From Streptomyces sp. NRRL S-337 (lineage in GTDB: Bacteria; Actinomycetota; Actinomycetes; Streptomycetales; Streptomycetaceae), in NCBI RefSeq assembly GCF_000720175.1, contig NZ_JOIX01000108.1, positions 1-22,301 on the forward strand: DNA of 22,301 bases, read 5' to 3'. A program made the position numbers and the translations under genes. Positions 1 through 6,588 of this stretch are shown in pieces; position 1 is the stretch's first letter; every line of letters begins with the position of its first letter. The notes beneath the pieces are model-generated. The model was not told where the DNA came from. It saw only the letters and a program-made list of their open reading frames with translations, and made no database searches.

Positions 1-558
1 GTGCAGGCGGGGGCGCGGACCAAGGCGTCGCGGGTGCTGCACGGCGTGTGGCTGCTGGTGTTCGCGGCGGCGTTCCCGGCCGCGCTGGGCATCGTCCCGA
101 TCGCGGCACTCGCGGCCGTTCTGGTGCACGCGGGCTGGAAGTTGCTGCCGGTGAGGACGTGGCGGCCGTTGTGGCGGGAGCACCGGGGCGAGGCCGTGGT
201 GCTGGCGGCGACGGCGGTGGCGATCGTGGCCACCAACATGTTCGAGGGGGTGCTGCTCGGGCTGCTGCTGGCCGTCGCCAAGTCGGCGTGGGAGACCTCG
301 CAGGTGCACCTGGAGGTGACCGGCCTGGAGGGCAGCGGGGCGATCCGGGTTCGGGCCGTGGGCCATGCGACGTTCCTGCGGCTGCCGAAGCTGCTCGACC
401 AGCTGGAGGCGCTGCCCCGGGACCGGGAGATCGAGCTGGATCTGTCCGGGCTGCGCCATCTCGACCATGCGTGTGCGGCGGCGCTCGGCAACTGGGAGGA
501 GCAGCGCCGCGGGCCGGACGGGACGGCGCGGCGGACCACACCGTCCGTCGCACCGTAG
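1..558 (+). CDS. SulP-family anion transporter, C-terminal part with STAS domain (cut by window edge)
   Basis: The frame is open from the first base, so this is the last 185 residues of a longer protein; SulP transporters are usually 480 residues or more. Visible are hydrophobic stretches at about residues 17-43 and 66-92, matching the last membrane segments. From about residue 100 follows a soluble STAS-like domain (beta strand, LRLPKLLDQLEAL helix, then ELDLSGLRHLDHACAAAL). The usual phosphorylatable Ser/Thr of STAS (DST-type motif) is replaced by DHA. SulP proteins move sulfate, bicarbonate or other anions across the membrane; the substrate cannot be read from this part, and a fused domain further upstream cannot be excluded. 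The true start lies outside the window, and the GTG at base 1 is simply an internal codon. The stop codon TAG lies inside a duplicated 14-bp unit. Confidence 0.85.
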   Translation: MQAGARTKASRVLHGVWLLVFAAAFPAALGIVPIAALAAVLVHAGWKLLPVRTWRPLWREHRGEAVVLAATAVAIVATNMFEGVLLGLLLAVAKSAWETSQVHLEVTGLEGSGAIRVRAVGHATFLRLPKLLDQLEALPRDREIELDLSGLRHLDHACAAALGNWEEQRRGPDGTARRTTPSVAP

Positions 559-580
559 GGCCCGAGCCGTAGGGCCCGAG
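553..580. repeat. 14-bp tandem duplication containing the sulP stop codon
   Basis: The unit ccgtagggcccgag occurs at 553-566 and again, perfectly, at 567-580. The TAG in the first copy is the stop codon of the SulP gene. The second copy places a TAG 14 nt further on, in another frame. Confidence 0.9.
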
Positions 581-810
581 GCCCGTGGGTCGTGCGGAAT
601 CCCGGAGTGCCGTAAGCCCGGGGCCCGGGAGGCCTACGGGCCTGCAGCCCCAAGCCCGTAGGCCCGTAGGCCCGTCGGCCCCGGCGGCCGTTATCGCCGG
701 CCGTTATCGCCTGCCGCGGGGCTTACGGCATCGAACGGGCCTTACAGCAACAGCGCGGCGTTACGGCGGAAATGACCGTAGGGTCGGAGGGCTGGTGACC
801 GCTGACCCCC
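559..810. other. Non-coding spacer with further short repeats
   Basis: There is no convincing gene between the SulP stop and the M1 peptidase. The spacer holds an 8-bp repeat cccgtagg (655-662, 663-670, degenerate 671-678) and a perfect 13-bp duplication ggccgttatcgcc (686-698, 699-711). A possible -10 hexamer TAGGGT lies at 779-784, without a recognisable -35. Confidence 0.6.
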
Positions 811-816
811 AAGGAG
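811..816 (+). promoter_or_regulatory. Shine-Dalgarno AAGGAG fixing the GTG start at 821
   Basis: AAGGAG sits 4 nt before GTG 821. This start gives a clean lipoprotein signal peptide. Confidence 0.85.
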
Positions 817-820
817 TGCT

Positions 821-2230
821 GTGAACCGCCGGCCCCTTCGTCGTTGCGGGGCGACCGCTGCCCTGTCCGTCGCCCTGCTGCTGTCCTCCTGCACCGGTGC
901 CGCCCTGAGCGCCACCGGGGTGGCGGGCAGCGGCGGGGTGGGCGACCCGCTCTTCCCGGCGCTCGGGAACGGCGGTTACGACGTACGGCATTACGGCCTC
1001 GACCTGGCTTACGACGTCCGGCGGAAGCATCTGGACGCGACGGCGGAGATCACCGCCCGGGCCACCCAGGACTTGCGCTCCTTCAAGCTGGACCTGGAGG
1101 GACTGCGGGTGTCCGCGGTCCGCGTCGACGGCAAGGACGCGTCGTTCTCCCGCAAGGGCCACAAGCTCACGGTGCGGCCGCCGGTGGGGATCGCGAAGGG
1201 CACGCAGTTCCGTACCACCGTCGAGTATGCGGGCACCCCGCGGGAGCTGAAGGACCCGGACGGGTCGACGGAGGGGTGGGTCAAGACGTCCGACGGGGCG
1301 TTCGTGTCGGGGGAGCCGGCCGGGGCGATGACGTGGTTCCCCGGCAACAACCACCCGGAGGACAAGGCCACCTACGACTTCCGGCTCACCGTTCCGCGGC
1401 GCTACACGGCCGTGGCCAACGGGGAGCTGCGCTCGGAGAAGGTGTCCAAGGGGAAGGCCACGTTCACCTGGCACAACCCGGAGCCGATGGCCAGCTATCT
1501 GGCGACCGCCACCATCGGCACGTTCGAGGTCCACACCTCCCGCACGCCCGGCGGGCTGCCGCTGTACGTCGCGGTGGACCCGGCGGAGGCCGCGGCGAGC
1601 CGGGAGCCGCTGGCCCGGCTGCCGGAGATCATCAAGTGGGAGAGCGGGCTGTTCGGGAAGTACCCGTTCTCCTCGGCGGGCGCGATCGTCGACCACACCC
1701 CGCCGCGGATCGACTGGTACGCCCTGGAGTCGCAGACCAAACCGGTCTACGCCGGGGCGCCGGACACCGTGACCGTCGTGCACGAGATGGCGCACCAATG
1801 GTTCGGTGATTCGGTGACGCCGAAGACCTGGCAGGACACCTGGCTCAACGAGGGCTTCGCGACCTACGTCGAGTGGCTGTGGGAGGAGCACGAGGGCGGC
1901 AAGACGCCCCAGCAGCAGTTCGACGCGCTCTACAAGGACGACCCGCACAACGAGCGCTGGGACTTCCCGCCCGGCCGCCCGGGCGCCGCGAAGAACGTCA
2001 CCGGCACGGCCGTCTACGAGCGCGGCGCGATGCTGCTCCAGCAACTCCGCAAGGCCGTGGGTGACAAGACGTTCTTCGGGATCCTCAAGGACTGGCCGGC
2101 CAAGTACCGCTACTCCAACGCCGATTCGAAGGATTTCATCGCCTTCTGCCAGGCGCGCACGAATGTGGATCTGAAGCCCCTCTTCGACGCGTGGCTGTAC
2201 GGGAAGGGAAAGCCGGAACGGGTGTTCTGA
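821..2230 (+). CDS. M1-family zinc metallopeptidase, predicted lipoprotein
   Basis: This is a 469-residue protein of the gluzincin/aminopeptidase N-like superfamily. The start GTG has an AAGGAG Shine-Dalgarno. A lipoprotein signal peptide is visible: charged RRPLRR, a hydrophobic core, then lipobox LSSC with Cys24, so the enzyme is probably anchored outside the membrane. The zinc site is complete: H321-E322-x-x-H325 and E344 after 18 residues (NEGFA), with a likely transition-state Tyr399 in VYERGA. The N-terminal ~220 residues form the beta-saddle domain. The GAMEN exopeptidase motif is replaced by a YALESQT segment, as I recall for many actinobacterial short M1 members. It lacks the large C-terminal helical domain of PepN, which explains the short length. 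Substrate is unknown; secreted peptide trimming is a fair inference. The stop TGA is the end of a 14-bp repeat pattern. Confidence 0.9.
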   Translation: MNRRPLRRCGATAALSVALLLSSCTGAALSATGVAGSGGVGDPLFPALGNGGYDVRHYGLDLAYDVRRKHLDATAEITARATQDLRSFKLDLEGLRVSAVRVDGKDASFSRKGHKLTVRPPVGIAKGTQFRTTVEYAGTPRELKDPDGSTEGWVKTSDGAFVSGEPAGAMTWFPGNNHPEDKATYDFRLTVPRRYTAVANGELRSEKVSKGKATFTWHNPEPMASYLATATIGTFEVHTSRTPGGLPLYVAVDPAEAAASREPLARLPEIIKWESGLFGKYPFSSAGAIVDHTPPRIDWYALESQTKPVYAGAPDTVTVVHEMAHQWFGDSVTPKTWQDTWLNEGFATYVEWLWEEHEGGKTPQQQFDALYKDDPHNERWDFPPGRPGAAKNVTGTAVYERGAMLLQQLRKAVGDKTFFGILKDWPAKYRYSNADSKDFIAFCQARTNVDLKPLFDAWLYGKGKPERVF

Positions 2231-2294
2231 GGGCGCCGCTCTGAGCGCACCAGTGTGAGCGCACCGGTCTGGGCGCATCAGTGTGAGCGCACCG
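2231..2294. repeat. 14-bp tandem repeat starting directly after the M1 peptidase stop
   Basis: Units are at 2231-2244, 2245-2258, 2259-2272 and 2273-2286, with a partial unit at 2287-2294; the consensus is gcgcaccagtgtga. Three of the four units end in TGA, as the gene itself does. Stops at 2228, 2242 and 2256 therefore cover all three frames. Confidence 0.9.
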
Positions 2295-2326
2295 TCGAAG
2301 CGGCTCGGCGCCGCCTGCCGACGTGC

Positions 2327-2416
2327 GACTCCTTCGTGTGACTCCTTCGTGTGACTCCTTCGTGTAACTCCTTCGTGTGACTCCTATGTGTGACCCCTAT
2401 GTGCGACTCCTCGTGC
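2327..2416. repeat. 13-bp tandem repeat, about 7 copies
   Basis: The unit gactccttcgtgt is perfect at 2327-2339, 2340-2352 and 2353-2365. Progressively diverged copies follow at 2366-2378, 2379-2391, 2392-2404 and 2405-2416. It lies between the convergent M1 peptidase and methyltransferase genes and is unrelated to the 14-bp array beside it. It codes for nothing recognisable. Confidence 0.92.
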
Positions 2417-2612
2417 CCGCCTCCCCCTGACTGACGTTCGGGATCAGGCGGGCCGCGGCCGGGTGGCGGGCCGTGAGGGTGAGGAAGCGGCGGGTGGAGC
2501 GTAGGGGGTGGGAGCAGGGGCGGTGACGCCTTCACTCCTGGTCGGGGACGGGCGCCCGGCCGGGATCGCCCCTGGTGGCCCTCCCCTAAGGACGACGTGG
2601 CGGGGCCGGGTG
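2417..2612. other. Gene-free remainder of the convergent spacer
   Basis: No gene or strong hairpin is visible. A weak inverted repeat (CCCGCCT/AGGCGGG, loop over 20 nt) starts near 2417, and G-tracts at about 2491-2520 could fold but are not striking. Confidence 0.5.
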
Positions 2613-3413
2613 TTACTCCGGTGGGCGGAGGGCGACGGTGAGGTCGAGGGCGTACGCCTCCTCGACCGTGCCGTCGGGGAAGACGTCCAGCAGGGCGGCC
2701 CGTTCGGCCGACAGGACGGGGGCGGCGGCCGTCGGGCCGAGGGCGGCGAAGTACGAGCGGCTGCCGAGCATGGCGAGGTGGGTGTCGAGGGGTACCCGCC
2801 GGGTCCAGTGCAGCACGCGGCATTCCGGGTGCAGGCCCAGGCCGAGGCCGCGGAGCAGGTCGGGGGCCTCCGGTGCGACCGGGTGGGCGTGGTAGCCGGG
2901 GAGCCGGCGGGCGAGCCTGGCCTCCTGTTCGGCGGCCCAGGCGACGTCCGGGTCGGGGACGTTCCACCACAGCGCGAGCGCGCCCCCGGGCCGCAGCACG
3001 CGCAGCGCCTCCGGGGCGGAGCGCGCCGGGTCGGTCCAGTGCCAGGCCTGGGCGTAGCCGACGAGGTCGAAGCCCGCGTCGGCGGAGAACGGGAGCGCCT
3101 CACCGACGCCGCGGACGAGCGGGACGTCCGGATGGGCGGCGTGTAGTTCGGCGGCCATGGCGGCGCCCGGTTCCACGGCGGTCACCCGCGCGCCACGCGC
3201 CATGAGCAGGCCGGTCGCGATGCCCGTTCCCGCCCCGGCGTCGAGCACCCGTGCCCCGGCCAGCGACCGTCCGGCCAGTTCCTCGATCGCGGCGAAGAGG
3301 GCCGGTGGATAGCCGGACCGGGCGGACGCGTACTGCCCGGCCACGGCATCGAAGGAGCGGGCGAGGCTGCCCGGGGGCGGCGGCTGCACAGGCGGGTGCG
3401 GGGTGCCGGTCAT
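2613..3413 (-). CDS. Class I SAM-dependent methyltransferase
   Basis: From ATG 3413 the product has 266 residues, typical for this Rossmann-fold family. Visible are the entry segment ARSFDAVAGQYASARSGYP, motif I VLDAGAGTGIATG (about 56-68), the acidic ribose-binding end of strand 2 VEPG (E81), and the post-motif III turn VLRPGG (139-144). The WHWTDP segment after strand 4 is typical of the UbiE/Tam-like group that acts on small molecules, but the substrate is not readable. The frame extends to an upstream GTG at 3494 that has a GAGGGTG ribosome site. I prefer 3413 because homologous sequence begins shortly after it and the 27 extra residues look non-conserved. It is divergent from the TetR gene, whose operator lies in the shared spacer, so co-regulation is possible. 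Confidence 0.85.
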   Translation of the reverse strand: MTGTPHPPVQPPPPGSLARSFDAVAGQYASARSGYPPALFAAIEELAGRSLAGARVLDAGAGTGIATGLLMARGARVTAVEPGAAMAAELHAAHPDVPLVRGVGEALPFSADAGFDLVGYAQAWHWTDPARSAPEALRVLRPGGALALWWNVPDPDVAWAAEQEARLARRLPGYHAHPVAPEAPDLLRGLGLGLHPECRVLHWTRRVPLDTHLAMLGSRSYFAALGPTAAAPVLSAERAALLDVFPDGTVEEAYALDLTVALRPPE

Positions 3414-3510
3414 ACGGGAATGCTGCCGCGTGGCCGACCCGCCGCGCCGCCGCTTCGCAAAAACGGGCAGCCGAAAACCGGCAGCCACCGACACGCAGTC
3501 ACCCTCAGGA

Positions 3511-3587
3511 GTCGCCGCCAGGTCGCCGCCAGGTCGCCGCCAGGTCGCCGCCAGGTCGCCGCCAGGTCGCCGCCAGGTCGCCGCCAG
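3511..3587. repeat. 11-bp tandem repeat, 7 perfect copies
   Basis: The unit gtcgccgccag is repeated seven times without a mismatch (3511, 3522, 3533, 3544, 3555, 3566, 3577). It lies in the divergent spacer between methyltransferase and tetR and ends 8 nt before the putative TetR operator. Perfect identity suggests recent expansion, so copy number probably varies between strains. Confidence 0.95.
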
Positions 3588-3595
3588 GAGCAGAA

Positions 3596-3631
3596 AACCA
3601 TACCGGGTTCACTTTCAGGCTCGGTCTGGTT
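3596..3631. promoter_or_regulatory. Imperfect 36-bp inverted repeat, putative TetR operator
   Basis: The outer 12 bases of each arm match at 10 of 12 positions when folded (AACCATACCGGG against the complement of the right arm, which ends CGGTCTGGTT). It covers the -35 and the spacer and touches the first base of the -10. That is the expected place for an autoregulatory repressor site. Binding by the adjacent TetR protein is inferred. Confidence 0.7.
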
Positions 3632-3636
3632 ATAGT
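3608..3636 (+). promoter_or_regulatory. Promoter of tetR: TTCACT - 17 bp - TATAGT
   Basis: The -35 TTCACT (3608-3613) and -10 TATAGT (3631-3636) have the ideal 17-bp spacing. Transcription would start at about 3643, the A of the ATG, and no Shine-Dalgarno is present, so a leaderless mRNA is predicted. Confidence 0.75.
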
Positions 3637-3642
3637 CCTGTC

Positions 3643-4302
3643 ATGGCTGGATTGCGGGAGCGGAAGAAGGCGCAGACGCGGCAGCGGATCGCGGCGGTCG
3701 CCTGGCGGTTGTTCGCGGAGCGCGGGTTCGAGGCGGTGACGGTCAACGAGATCGCAGAGGCCGCCGAGGTCGCCAAGGCGACGTTGTTCGCGTACTTCCC
3801 GACGAAGGAGTCGCTGGCCCTCCAGGGCGTCGGGGACGACGACCTGGCGGGAATCGTCACCCGGCGGCCGGCCGGGCAGTCGCCACTGGAGGCGCTCCGG
3901 GCGCACTTCCGGGCGCTGGCGGCCGGGCCGATGACCGGGCTCGACCCCGAGGTGCTGGTCTCCCGGATCCGGGTGATCTTCGACAGCCCCGCCCTCAGCA
4001 CCGCCGCCAACGCCCTGCTCTACCAGCAGCGGCAGCAGCTTGCCGAGGCCTTGAAGGCGGAGGCCGTAGCGGCCGGGGAGGAAGGCGGGGAACGGGACGC
4101 CGGGGGGCGGGGGGAGATGGTCGCCGTCCTGATGGCGGCTCAGATCAGCGCGTCGCTGGTCACGCTCCAGGAGGCGTTCTTCCGCCGACTGGCCGACGGC
4201 ACCTCACTGGACGGCGCCCGCCAACAGCTCGCCGAGGACGTCGAGTTGGCGTTCTCCCTGCTGGCGGACGGCCTTGAGACGCACACGGCACACACGGCGT
4301 AG
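3643..4302 (+). CDS. TetR/AcrR-family transcriptional regulator
   Basis: A 219-residue protein, normal for TetR regulators. The N-terminal DNA-binding domain is clear: TRQRIAAVAWRLFAERGF (12-29), then the helix-turn-helix TVNEIAEAAEVAKATLFAYFPTKESL (33-58). The C-terminal ligand domain is unassigned; a Gly/Glu-rich loop (about 148-164) interrupts it. I chose ATG 3643 because the promoter ends 6 nt upstream and the HTH begins at the usual distance. The frame is open further upstream through the 11-bp repeats, but that stretch is not protein-like. The operator-like inverted repeat over its own promoter suggests autorepression. The last residues THTAHTA are encoded by a short repeat that continues past the stop, so the C-terminus seems to have been shaped by repeat growth. 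Possible targets are the divergent methyltransferase or the downstream glycosidase-like gene. Confidence 0.92.
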   Translation: MAGLRERKKAQTRQRIAAVAWRLFAERGFEAVTVNEIAEAAEVAKATLFAYFPTKESLALQGVGDDDLAGIVTRRPAGQSPLEALRAHFRALAAGPMTGLDPEVLVSRIRVIFDSPALSTAANALLYQQRQQLAEALKAEAVAAGEEGGERDAGGRGEMVAVLMAAQISASLVTLQEAFFRRLADGTSLDGARQQLAEDVELAFSLLADGLETHTAHTA

Positions 4303-4437
4303 CGAGCGCATACGCAGCGTAGCTAGCGAGCGCCACACGTCGCAGAAAGCACACACGGCGCAGAAAGCGCGTACGCGGTCTAAAGGCGTAGACGGCGTGG
4401 ACAGCGCACACAACGCACACAACGCACACAACGCACC
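4291..4437. repeat. Degenerate short repeats filling the tetR 3' spacer
   Basis: The segment is built from recurring pieces: tagcgagcgc at 4300-4309 and 4324-4333 (the first includes the tetR stop TAG), cgcagaaagc at 4341-4350 and 4359-4368, and three perfect 9-bp units cacacaacg at 4407-4433 ending 4 nt before ATG 4438. No Shine-Dalgarno is visible in it. Confidence 0.85.
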
Positions 4438-5406
4438 ATGACCCGAGGGGACACCGAACAGATCATGCGCGCACGGGGAATCAACTACGACACCGGGTTC
4501 CTTCCCGGTGAGGACCTTTCACGGAAGAGCTTCGCCGAGGGGGCCGTCCGCAAGGACATGGCGGTCATCGCCCGGGACCTGCACTGCGACGCGGTGCGGA
4601 TATCGGGCGGCGATCCGGAGCGGCTGAGCGTGGCCGCCCGCTGCGCGGCGGAGGCCGGACTTGAGGTGTGGTTCGCGCCGTTCCCGGTGGACCTGGAGCC
4701 GGCGGAGCTGCGGACGTTCTTCGCGGACTGCGCGGACCGCGCCGAGGCCGTACGGGCCGGCGGGGCCGCGGTGGTGTTCGTCGCCGGCTGCGAGATCAGC
4801 GCGTTCTGCTCGGGCTTCATCCCCGGCGAGAAGTACGGCGACCGGCTGGACGCCATGGTGACCGGGGACCGGGACTGGTGGATGTCGCTGGGGCCGGTGC
4901 AGGAGCGGCTCAACGCCTTCCTCGCCGAGGTCGCGGAGCTGGTGCGGGGCCGCTTCGGCGGGCGGATCACCTACGCCTCGGGCCCCTGGGAGAAGGTCGA
5001 CTGGCGGCCGTTCGATCTCGTGGGCGTGGACGCGTACCGGGCGGCGTACAACGCGGGGCGGTTCCGCGAGGAGGTGCGCGAGCACTTCGCGCACGGCAAG
5101 CCGGTCGCGGTGACCGAATTCGGCACCTGCGCCTACCGGGGCGCGGGCGAGCGGGGCGGGCTGGCCTGGCAGCCGCCGGCGGGTGCGGTGCCGGACGAGG
5201 GCGAGCAGGTGCGCTACTTCGGCGAGCTGCTGGACGTCTTCGAGGAGGAGGGCGTGGACACCGCCCTCTGGTTCACCTTCGCCGCGTTCAACACCCGTAA
5301 GGGCGCCGACCTCACGTCGTACGGAGTGGTGACGATGCTCGACGAGACGCACTGGGAGCCGCGAGAGGTGTTCGCGGCGATGGCGGCCCGGTACGGGAGG
5401 GACTGA
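4438..5406 (+). CDS. TIM-barrel glycosidase-like protein of unknown substrate
   Basis: A 322-residue protein. It opens with RARGINYDTGF, the start of strand 1 in glycosidase-superfamily barrels, and continues with alternating strands and helices (DAVRISG, LEVWFAPFP, AVVFVAGCEIS, ITYASGPW, FDLVGVDAY, KPVAVTEFGT, TALWFTFAAFN). E119 (GCEIS) and E227 (VTEFG) sit where clan GH-A enzymes place acid/base and nucleophile, so hydrolase activity is plausible. There is no signal peptide, hence a cytoplasmic enzyme. I recall relatives labelled 'abortive infection protein' in databases; nothing in the sequence supports that. ATG 4438 has no ribosome site. ATG 4465 follows GAGGGG by 14 nt and could be the true start (313 residues). 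It may share regulation with tetR, 135 bp upstream. Confidence 0.75.
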   Translation: MTRGDTEQIMRARGINYDTGFLPGEDLSRKSFAEGAVRKDMAVIARDLHCDAVRISGGDPERLSVAARCAAEAGLEVWFAPFPVDLEPAELRTFFADCADRAEAVRAGGAAVVFVAGCEISAFCSGFIPGEKYGDRLDAMVTGDRDWWMSLGPVQERLNAFLAEVAELVRGRFGGRITYASGPWEKVDWRPFDLVGVDAYRAAYNAGRFREEVREHFAHGKPVAVTEFGTCAYRGAGERGGLAWQPPAGAVPDEGEQVRYFGELLDVFEEEGVDTALWFTFAAFNTRKGADLTSYGVVTMLDETHWEPREVFAAMAARYGRD

Positions 5407-5518
5407 GCGGCGGGGTAGGGGGGAGAACTGAGCGACCCGGTACGGGAAGCGGTGGGTGGCGCTGAGCGGGTGCCGGTGAGCGGGTGCCGCGGAGCAGGTG
5501 CCGCTCGGTCGGTGCCCC
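5387..5518. repeat. Duplicated gene end followed by four 14-bp units
   Basis: The 3' end of the preceding gene contains cccggtacggga at 5387-5398, and the same 12 bases recur after the stop at 5436-5447. The stop context ctgagcg also recurs. Then come four units of a 14-bp repeat, tgagcgggtgccgg-like, at 5463-5476, 5477-5490, 5491-5504 and 5505-5518 (the last degenerate). TGA occurs at 5404 (the real stop), 5429, 5463 and 5477. Confidence 0.85.
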
Positions 5519-5548
5519 TACGGGACGGTCGAACAGATCCCGTAGGGG
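5515..5548. terminator. Perfect 11-bp stem hairpin between convergent genes
   Basis: The arms are CCCCTACGGGA (5515-5525) and its exact complement (5538-5548), with a 12-nt loop. It lies between the glycosidase-like gene and the convergent membrane-protein gene, so it could end transcripts from both sides. There is no T-tract, as is common in streptomycetes. The loop and right arm recur near the end of the window. Confidence 0.65.
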
Positions 5549-5581
5549 AGGGGCGCGCCCCTTGCATTCCACAACGCTGGC

Positions 5582-5648
5582 GGGTGAAGGGTATTCCGGA
5601 CCGCGGGCGGGGCGAAGGGTGTTCCGGGCCGCCAGCGGGGTGAAGGGG
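5582..5648. repeat. 28-bp tandem repeat, 2.4 copies
   Basis: Units at 5582-5609 and 5610-5637 match at 23 of 28 positions, with a partial third unit at 5638-5648. It is non-coding and lies in the convergent spacer 5407-5752. Confidence 0.8.
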
Positions 5649-5722
5649 CGCGGCCTGAGCAAGGGCCCGCCAGGCAGGGGCCAATCTCAAGAAAGGGGCG
5701 GCTTCCGAGGAGGGGCGTCTTC

Positions 5723-5755
5723 CGAAGTCACCCCCTCGAAGTCACCCCGTCGTCA
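5723..5755. repeat. 14-bp duplication at the stop codon of the minus-strand membrane protein
   Basis: The 12-mer cgaagtcacccc occurs at 5723-5734 and 5737-5748, next to the gene's stop (TCA at 5753-5755 on the plus strand). On the minus strand TGA recurs at 5755, 5744 and 5730, covering all three frames. Confidence 0.8.
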
Positions 5756-6352
5756 CCGTTTTCGGGCGCTCGTGGCCGCTCCCTTCCTCGTCCGAGCCCG
5801 GTCGAGGGACCATGCGCCCAGGCCCACCACTACGGCCGCCCCGGCCCCGTACACAGGCAGCCACAGCGTCGTGGTGGCTGACAGGCAGTCGGCAACGGCG
5901 GCATGGCTCTGGGCTGTCTGCGCGTGAGCCAGGGCGGCGCCGTCGCGACCGGCCAGGTGCGCGAGCGCGGCCTCCGCCCGGATGGCCTCGTACCTGCCCA
6001 GCGCAGGACACGCGGCACGTGTGCCCGGCATCGGGAACAGCCATGACCAGCGCTGCAGCATAGGGGCCAGGGTGATCGCCACGCACAGGCCGACGACCAG
6101 CGAATACGCCACCAGGTTCCGCAGGTACGCAGTTCCGGGCGTCTGTGTCGGCAGTCGCTGAAAGGAGAAGACCACCGCTAGGAGGGTCACCCCGATGTAG
6201 GTGGCGAACCATTGCCAGGACCCCTGCGCCAGTGCGGCCGTGAGCACGGCGGCGAGCGCGATGCCGATGACCCCCGGCTGACCGGGAGTGTCGCGGCTCG
6301 CGCCGACCGAGGCCGTTCGCCGGGCTTCTTGAAGGCCGAAGTGGTCGCCCAT
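5753..6352 (-). CDS. Small integral membrane protein, function unknown
   Basis: I do not recognise this 199-residue protein. It has hydrophobic segments at about 26-43, 48-65, 79-99 and 162-181, consistent with four membrane helices. Between the third and fourth lies a 60-residue Ala-rich, probably helical loop (about 117-156) with Cys115 and Cys156, which could pair outside the cell. The C-terminus is basic (RARTRKGAATSARKR), suggesting it is cytoplasmic. ATG 6352 has a good ribosome site (AGGAGA, 5 nt upstream), which supports translation. A hairpin at 6433-6457 separates it from the next membrane-protein gene upstream, so it likely has its own promoter. Confidence 0.7.
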   Translation of the reverse strand: MGDHFGLQEARRTASVGASRDTPGQPGVIGIALAAVLTAALAQGSWQWFATYIGVTLLAVVFSFQRLPTQTPGTAYLRNLVAYSLVVGLCVAITLAPMLQRWSWLFPMPGTRAACPALGRYEAIRAEAALAHLAGRDGAALAHAQTAQSHAAVADCLSATTTLWLPVYGAGAAVVVGLGAWSLDRARTRKGAATSARKR

Positions 6353-6432
6353 GGTCTCTCCTGCGTGGCTCAGAGGCCCTCAGCATCCGGGCACACCGCG
6401 CCCCGGTACGGCGCCATGCCGGGCCGGCCGGC

Positions 6433-6457
6433 AAGCCCCGCCCGGTTGGCGGGGCTT
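6433..6457. terminator. 10-bp perfect stem hairpin downstream of the 7143-6589 gene
   Basis: The arms aagccccgcc (6433-6442) and ggcggggctt (6448-6457) enclose a 5-nt loop. It lies between two minus-strand genes, after the stop of the upstream one, so termination of that transcript is the likely role. Confidence 0.75.
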
Positions 6458-6477
6458 ACGGCCGGACCTGCCACTGC

Positions 6478-6545
6478 AGCAGCAGGAACGGGAACAGGAG
6501 CAGGAACGGAATCTGGACCTGGAGCAGGAACTGGAACTGGAGAGC
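6478..6545. repeat. Purine-rich hexamer-type repeat
   Basis: An imperfect run of caggaa / ctggaa / caggag hexamers fills most of the spacer between the hairpin at 6433-6457 and the stop at 6589. The plus strand is almost entirely A and G. No gene is visible in 6353-6588. Confidence 0.75.
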
Positions 6546-6588
6546 CACGTCGCTGGCGACCCCGGGCCGCCGACCCTGCCCCTGCCTC

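Noticed and set aside
761..2278. 505-residue minus-strand open frame opposite the M1 peptidase
   Set aside because: Arg/Pro/Gly-rich shadow of a high-GC gene; the plus strand has a full zinc motif and a ribosome site.
3403..3642. N-terminal extension of the TetR frame through the 11-bp repeats
   Set aside because: It encodes repeated RSPPGRRQVAA-type sequence, and the promoter lies inside it just before ATG 3643.
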